Shown here: positions 14,034 through 17,854 of the stretch, one piece after another | Position numbering within the stretch: position 1 is the stretch's first letter | Layout of the letters: each line of letters begins with the position of its first letter | Assembly (NCBI GenBank): GCA_035697245.1 | Contig: DASSDH010000137.1 | Coordinates: 1 to 17,854 of the forward strand | Length of the DNA: 17,854 nucleotides | Direction of reading: 5' to 3' | Origin: JACVRX01 sp035697245 | Lineage (GTDB): Bacteria; Actinomycetota; Actinomycetes; Jiangellales; Jiangellaceae | Notes under the pieces: model-generated | The model's input: the letters and a program-made list of their open reading frames with translations, nothing else | What the model was told of the DNA's origin: nothing | The model's database searches: none | Program-made: the position numbers and the translations under genes

Positions 14034-14460
14034 GTTCACCATCACAAGCTCTGCCGATCCCGATGGTCTGCGGTTGCGGGGCAGCCGGCCCCGGCCGGAC
14101 ACGGTGCGTCTGGCCGTGACCGGCGCGATCGACGTGTCCAACGCTTCACACCTACGTGCCGGGGTCCAGGAAGCGGTCGACGCCGGAGAAGCTGCCGCCT
14201 TCGAGTTGGACCTTGCCGGCGTACCGATGCTGGACTCCACCGGGGTGGGCACGCTGGTCGCCTGCCGCGCCGCCACGCAGCGCGTCGGTCTGCGGTTCGC
14301 CGTCGTGGCAACACGGCCGATCGTTTACCGGATCCTGCAGATCGTCGGCCTGATCGAAGCCCTCAACGTGTCCATGTCGGCCGAGCCCAACGGCGGTGAG
14401 AGCGGACGGATTCCCGCAGCTGGGGGTGATGCCGGTGACGACCCGGACGACCGCTCCTGA
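14026..14460 (+). CDS. STAS-domain anti-sigma factor antagonist
   Basis: This 144-residue protein has a SpoIIAA/RsbV-like STAS domain at about 25-115: RLAVTGAIDVSNASHLRAGV, ELDLAGVPMLDSTGVGTLVA and VGLRFAVVA. The Ser of DSTGVG is the usual phosphorylation site. When dephosphorylated, such proteins bind an anti-sigma kinase and free a sigma factor. A C-terminal tail of about 25 Gly/Asp-rich residues is unusual and coincides with the overlap with the phosphatase gene. The GTG start 14026 follows a purine-rich stretch (AGAAGGGCGG). The phosphatase downstream is the natural partner that would dephosphorylate this protein. No anti-sigma kinase or sigma factor gene is in the window. Confidence 0.92.
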   Translation: MDEFTITSSADPDGLRLRGSRPRPDTVRLAVTGAIDVSNASHLRAGVQEAVDAGEAAAFELDLAGVPMLDSTGVGTLVACRAATQRVGLRFAVVATRPIVYRILQIVGLIEALNVSMSAEPNGGESGRIPAAGGDAGDDPDDRS

Positions 14461-15727
14461 CCAGGCTCTCGACGTTGAACAGCAGCGGCTGGCCGCGGTG
14501 CGCCGCTACGCCATCCTGGACACCCCACCCGAGGACATCTTCGACCGGATCTGCGCTTTGGCGGCCCGCATCTTCAACGTACCGATCGCCACCGTCTCGA
14601 TCGTTGATGAAGACCGGATCTGGTTCAAGGCCGCCACCGGACTACCCACCGGGCAGATCCCCCGCGACCCTGGGCTGTGCGCGTCGGCGATCCTCACCGA
14701 CGGCCCGTATCTTGCTACCGACGCCGCCGTGGATCCACGCACCCTCGACAACCCGCTGGTGCGGGGCGAGTTGGGTTTGCGGTTCTACGCCGCGGCGCCG
14801 ATCGTGACCGCTGACGGGCACCGGCTGGGCACCGTCGACGTCATCGACACGCAGCCGCGGCAGGTCACCGACGCCGAACTGGACCGGCTGGCCGACCTCG
14901 CCGCGATCGTCGCTGACGAACTGGAACTACGCCTGGCCGCGCTGCGGCAGGCCACCATCGAACGGGCGGCCCGGCGACGCGTCGAGGCACAATGGCACCA
15001 CGCGCAAGACGTCGCCACCGCCCTCGGCCACAACCTTGTCCCGTCCCGGCTCGCCTACGTGCCGGGACTTGAGACCGCCGCGTTCCACCAGCCGCTGTCC
15101 GATGATCACGTCGGTGGGGACTTCTACGACTTGTTCCCCACCGACGCCACCGGAACCTGGGCGGTTTTCCTCGGCGACGTGTGCGGCAAAGGGCTGGCCG
15201 CCGCCGCTTTGACCGCACTGGTCCGCTATACCCTGCGCGCCGCCGCGCTCATCGACGACGACCCCGCCGCGGTGCTGGCCAACCTGCACCACACCATCAT
15301 GCTCGACCCGGAAACCAACGAATACAGCTACTGCACCCTCGCCTACGGCAGACTCCAACCCCAGCCGGTTGGCTACCGGCTCACCATCGCCGTCGCCGGG
15401 CACCCACCACCCCTGCTGATCCGTGGCGACGGGGCCACCACCACCGTGGCGGGCACCGGTCCCGCCGCCGGACTGCTCGCCGACGCCACCTACAGCACCA
15501 CCACCGTCGACCTGTTCCCGGGCGACACTCTCGTGCTTTACACCGACGGCATCACCGACCTGCGCCTCGGCGAAGGCTGGCCCGGCCCCGACGACCTCAC
15601 CGACCTCCTCGCCGGCACCGCCACTGCCGCCGCCGCCGTAATCGCCCGCATACAGCAACTCACCGCCACGATCGAGCACCCACACGACGACATCGCCGCC
15701 CTCGCGGTGTCCATCCCTACGCCTTGA
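14429..15727 (+). CDS. GAF domain-containing PP2C (SpoIIE-type) serine/threonine phosphatase
   Basis: From ATG 14429 the protein has 432 residues. A GAF sensor domain covers about 10-165 (RRYAILDTPPEDIFDRICALAA, IATVSIVDEDRIWFKAATG, GLRFYAAAPI, LGTVDVIDTQPR). A helical linker with several Arg follows to about 205. The SpoIIE/RsbU-type PP2C domain then carries the metal-binding motifs DDHVGGDFYDLF, FLGDVCGKGLAAAAL, VAGHPPPLLI, GDTLVLYTDGITDLR and HDDIAALAV. It should dephosphorylate the STAS antagonist when its GAF domain senses a signal. The start overlaps the STAS gene by 32 bases and has GGGGG just upstream; a GTG at 14396 would add 11 residues. The overlap suggests coupling. Soluble; no membrane segment. 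Confidence 0.93.
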   Translation: MPVTTRTTAPDQALDVEQQRLAAVRRYAILDTPPEDIFDRICALAARIFNVPIATVSIVDEDRIWFKAATGLPTGQIPRDPGLCASAILTDGPYLATDAAVDPRTLDNPLVRGELGLRFYAAAPIVTADGHRLGTVDVIDTQPRQVTDAELDRLADLAAIVADELELRLAALRQATIERAARRRVEAQWHHAQDVATALGHNLVPSRLAYVPGLETAAFHQPLSDDHVGGDFYDLFPTDATGTWAVFLGDVCGKGLAAAALTALVRYTLRAAALIDDDPAAVLANLHHTIMLDPETNEYSYCTLAYGRLQPQPVGYRLTIAVAGHPPPLLIRGDGATTTVAGTGPAAGLLADATYSTTTVDLFPGDTLVLYTDGITDLRLGEGWPGPDDLTDLLAGTATAAAAVIARIQQLTATIEHPHDDIAALAVSIPTP

Positions 15728-15769
15728 CACGCACACCTTGGACTGTTGGACAGTGCCATACCGGACAAC

Positions 15770-15792
15770 ACTCACACCCGCCGAGTGGGAGT
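15770..15792 (+). terminator. Hairpin after the phosphatase gene
   Basis: ACTCACAC and GTGGGAGT pair over eight positions with one mismatch around a seven-base loop, 43 bases after the phosphatase stop. There is no clear U-tract, which is common in high-GC actinobacteria. Smaller dyads lie beside it (ACTGT-TGG-ACAGT at 15742-15754, CACGCC-G-GGCGTG at 15822-15834). A terminator role for the STAS/phosphatase operon is inferred. Confidence 0.35.
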
Positions 15793-15905
15793 CTGTCAGG
15801 AGAACGGTGTTACTGGTCCGACACGCCGGGCGTGATGGCTTGGCGGGGAAGGACCTGAGTGACGGAGACGATTGAGCCCATGCCGGCTCAGATTGATCAG
15901 CAGCA

Positions 15906-16052
15906 ATGGCGGAGCTGACCGCTAGGGGCGCAGAGTTCATCGGCGACGTCCGCGACGAAGGCTGGGGCATCACGGCCCGGCTGAAGGTGCCCGGAGCTGG
16001 CGAAATGACGCTCTACCAGCCCAACTATGACCCGCCCGCGACGTCGGGTTAG
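15906..16052 (+). pseudogene. C-terminal fragment of a VOC (glyoxalase-fold) protein
   Basis: A 48-residue frame from ATG 15906 reads MAELTARGAEFIGDVRDEGW, then TARLKVPGAGEMTLYQPNYD and a stop. It matches the end of glyoxalase/bleomycin-resistance-fold proteins: LxxRGVEFxGPxxDxGWG, then the metal-ligand Glu region and the LYQPxYD tail. The N-terminal three quarters are absent; an in-frame stop lies 12 bases upstream and the preceding sequence is not protein-like. The alternative, a free-standing mini-protein, is unlikely since one glyoxalase motif cannot form the fold alone. Confidence 0.6.
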
Positions 16053-16423
16053 CTCCCAACCCCGGCGGCGAGCGGTCGCCTTTGCTGGCACGGGAACGTC
16101 CGCGTCTGGCCGCTGGTCGCGCGGTCGTGCGGAGATGCACGCCCGCGGGCGCTGGGTGACGGGTCTCGTGTCAGCGCCGGGGCACTGCCGGCGGTCAGAC
16201 CGGTGTCATGACGACGGGCGTCGAGCCCTCGCTGCGGACGAGTGTCCCGACCGATGAGGGCACTCGAGCGGTCTCCGTGTTGGAATGTCGGTACGCGGGA
16301 GGGAGCAAACCGGGGCGGCCAGCTTCGCATCGAGGGGTATATCCCGGACCGGACCTACGCTGTCGCGATGCGACGTACTCACCGTTGTCGCGATGCGATC
16401 TGTCAGGACAGGCAAGGCAACCT
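16053..16423. other. Gene-free stretch with a 13-bp tandem repeat
   Basis: No reading frame here resembles a protein on either strand. TGTCGCGATGCGA occurs twice (16361-16373 and 16386-16398), 25 bases start to start, and each copy carries the dyad TCGC-GAT-GCGA. The rest shows nothing I recognise. It separates the glyoxalase-fold fragment from the convergent Hsp20 gene. Confidence 0.4.
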
Positions 16424-16912
16424 TCAGTCGGCGCCGCCGGTGGGCGGGTCGTCATCCTGGTTGATTGCGCTGCCCGAGATGGTGTGGCGGCTGCCGGCCG
16501 CACGGGTGATCTCGACCCGGCGGGGCTGTACCTTCGGTGAGGCGGGGATGGTCACGTGCAGGACGCCGTCGGCGTACTCGGCGGTGAGGTTCTCTGAGTC
16601 CACGCCCTCGCCGAGGGCGAGCTGTCTGGTGAACGACCCTTGGGGTCGCTCGGCGGCGATGACCTGCTCGCTCTCGCCGTAGTGAGGCGTGCGGTCGGCC
16701 CGGATCGTTAAGGCGCCGTGCTCTACGGTCACCTCGACGCTGTCTGGGTCGACGCCGGGCAGGTCGGCCTCCACGTGGTAGCTGCCGTCTTCACCCCGGT
16801 AGACGTCCAAAGGCATGCCAAGCGGGGCACGCGTCCCACTCGCAGCCATGGACACCAGCCGGTCGAGCTCCCGGAAGGGGTCACGGAAGGGCTCGAACCT
16901 CATCACCGACAT
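16424..16912 (-). CDS. hsp20: Hsp20/alpha-crystallin family small heat shock protein
   Basis: This is a 162-residue ATP-independent chaperone that should hold unfolding proteins in large oligomers. The N-terminus MSVMRFEPFRDPFRELDRLV is typical. The alpha-crystallin domain runs from about 33 to 138: PLDVYRGEDGSYHVEADLPG, VEVTVEHGALTIRADR, FTRQLALGEGVDSENLTAEY and ADGVLHVTIP. The tail after RRVEI lacks a perfect I-x-I but keeps a VEI in its place. ATG 16912 is fixed by GAGGAGGAAG just upstream; a longer frame to 16951 is not family-like. No HspR-type inverted repeat is visible upstream; a small CCCGT/ACGGG hairpin lies at 16964-16979. It stands alone, flanked by remnants, and looks fully intact. 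Confidence 0.95.
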   Translation of the reverse strand: MSVMRFEPFRDPFRELDRLVSMAASGTRAPLGMPLDVYRGEDGSYHVEADLPGVDPDSVEVTVEHGALTIRADRTPHYGESEQVIAAERPQGSFTRQLALGEGVDSENLTAEYADGVLHVTIPASPKVQPRRVEITRAAGSRHTISGSAINQDDDPPTGGAD

Positions 16913-17105
16913 CGCTTCCTCCTCGCATGGTGTCTGCCCGGGACCAGGCACCGGCTCCGGTGACCCGTCCGCTCACGGGACAGGGTAGGTCTGCAGGCGC
17001 TTCCCCAGCCATGCCTCACCAACCGCACATCGCCAAACCCGCAGCCGTCCGCGTTGCGGCTGGCCGATGCCCCCGGCGGATTTCGCGGCGCGGGGCGTCC
17101 ATGCC

Positions 17106-17640
17106 TTGAAGTCCGCCCACCGTTGTAAGGCCCGCGACCTGCTCGCGAGCGTTTGGCCCGCGTGAGCTGCCCGGAGGAACCCTGCCGCCGGCTCGCCGTC
17201 GACCTCGTCGGCGAGCTCGAGGCGGTCGACCACAAGCTCAAGGAGCTGACCAAGCGGCTGCGCCAGCAGGTACTCGCCCTCGGGCTGGCACTTGATGGAC
17301 ATCTTCGGCATCTCAGCGCCGGCACGGCCGGCGTCCTCGCCGACGACGTCGGCGATGTCACCCGCTTCCCGACCGGGCGCACTTCGCGTCCTGGACCGGC
17401 AACGCCGCGATCGACGCCTCCAGCGGCGAGCAGCGGCGACACCGCCTGTCCCGGGCCGGGAACTCGGTGGCTCAACCACCTGCGCTGTCTGGCCGGCGTG
17501 GGGAACGCCTCGGGCCCCGTGCGGGCAGGACTCTCTCCCGAGGATCGACCGCGCCGACGGCGCCGACCCGGTCGAGGCGATGAAGCGTCCGGTGCAGGTT
17601 GGCCTCGGCGCGGCGAGCCGTGTGCGCTCTAGGCGCGGTA
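17106..17640 (+). pseudogene. IS110-family transposase remnant (C-terminal half)
   Basis: Pieces in several frames match the C-terminal part of IS110-type transposases. From 17106 come AHRCKARDLLASVWPA and then an in-frame stop; a second frame gives DLVGELEAVDHKLKELTKRL. LMDIFGIS near 17290 corresponds to the helix-hairpin-helix start, then VGDVTRFPTG, then after a shift AHFASWTGNAAIDASSGEQR and RHRLSRAGN with the catalytic-Ser region of the Transposase_20 domain, and finally VEAMKRP near 17577. The N-terminal DEDD nuclease domain is missing and at least three frame changes are present. No terminal repeats were found; IS110 elements often lack them. It ends against the desaturase gene, which is convergent. 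Confidence 0.75.
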
Positions 17641-17854
17641 CTGCACGACGAGCGGGCAGCGGAATGGGTCGCTCGCGCCGAGTCCCACTTGGTTGAGGTA
17701 GCGCACGACGACCCGGTATGCGGTGAGCAGGCTGGTCTCGGTGTAGCTGACCCGGTGGGTTTCGCAGTAGTCGCGGATGATGGGCTGGGCGTGGCGCAGG
17801 TTGGGTCGGGGCATGTTGGGGAACAGGTGATGTTCGATCTGGTAGTTGAGGCCG
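17629..17854 (-). CDS. Membrane fatty acid desaturase (C-terminal part, cut by window)
   Basis: Only the last 75 residues are in the window. They begin with GLNYQIEHHLFPNMPRPNLR, which holds the third histidine box (QIEHH) that binds the di-iron centre of membrane acyl-lipid or acyl-CoA desaturases, then the cytosolic tail with RDYCETHRVSYTETSLLTAY and a TAG stop. These enzymes put double bonds into fatty acyl chains in the membrane. The reading frame is intact up to the edge. Its position near an Hsp20 gene would fit membrane and protein stress adaptation, but this is only context. Substrate and regioselectivity cannot be told. Confidence 0.9.
   Translation of the reverse strand, partial: GLNYQIEHHLFPNMPRPNLRHAQPIIRDYCETHRVSYTETSLLTAYRVVVRYLNQVGLGASDPFRCPLVVQYRA

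Noticed and set aside
16973..17479. 168-codon minus-strand frame ending near the Hsp20 leader
   Set aside because: Most of it is antisense to the IS110 remnant, and I could not match its C-terminal part to any family.
1..17854. CRISPR array, rRNA or retron-like structure
   Set aside because: No regularly spaced repeats, rRNA-like sequence or reverse transcriptase motifs were seen in either direction.

Overview
The window is high-GC DNA with dense, tightly packed reading frames, GTG/TTG starts, 4-base stop/start overlaps and protein families typical of Actinomycetota. I cannot name the genus from sequence alone. No rRNA, CRISPR array or complete tRNA is visible.

Region 1 (1-4337, minus strand) reads as one transport/regulatory operon: ABC ATPase, then ABC-2 type exporter permease (ATGA overlap), then a short-chain dehydrogenase, then a QueA-family protein that runs off the left edge (GTGA overlap). 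A MarR/GbsR-type winged-helix regulator is divergent at 4338. The short space between it and the ATPase holds a promoter whose spacer is filled by an inverted repeat, so autoregulation is likely. An endonuclease/exonuclease/phosphatase-fold hydrolase follows the regulator.

Region 2 (5845-10445, plus strand) is a tight three-gene unit: a DUF2254 membrane protein, a large GH63/MGH1-like glucosidase and a YdeI/OmdA-type protein.

Region 3 (10530-17640) is a scarred accessory region. From left to right it holds: a decayed response-regulator/thioredoxin-reductase-like gene (minus); an intact GT4 glycosyltransferase (minus) with a hairpin against its ribosome binding site; a tyrosine-integrase scrap; a 42-nt 3' half of a tRNA-Ala(UGC), which looks like an attachment-site scar; two 11-bp-phased GGGGCAA repeats; a small ribbon-helix-helix gene with a perfect 16-bp palindrome just upstream; a nested hairpin; a 70-aa unknown gene; a serine recombinase broken by several frameshifts; an intact STAS plus GAF-PP2C (SpoIIE-type) phosphatase pair; a glyoxalase-fold tail fragment; a convergent Hsp20 gene; and an IS110-type transposase remnant. 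The right edge cuts a fatty acid desaturase (minus).

The picture is a chromosomal locus that has received and then lost integrating elements, leaving live genes between dead recombinases. I see no clear new defence or biosynthetic system. The most notable signals are the tRNA-Ala attachment scar with its neighbours, the RHH gene with a 16-bp palindrome, the RBS-linked hairpin of the glycosyltransferase, and the operator-like repeat in the divergent promoter.
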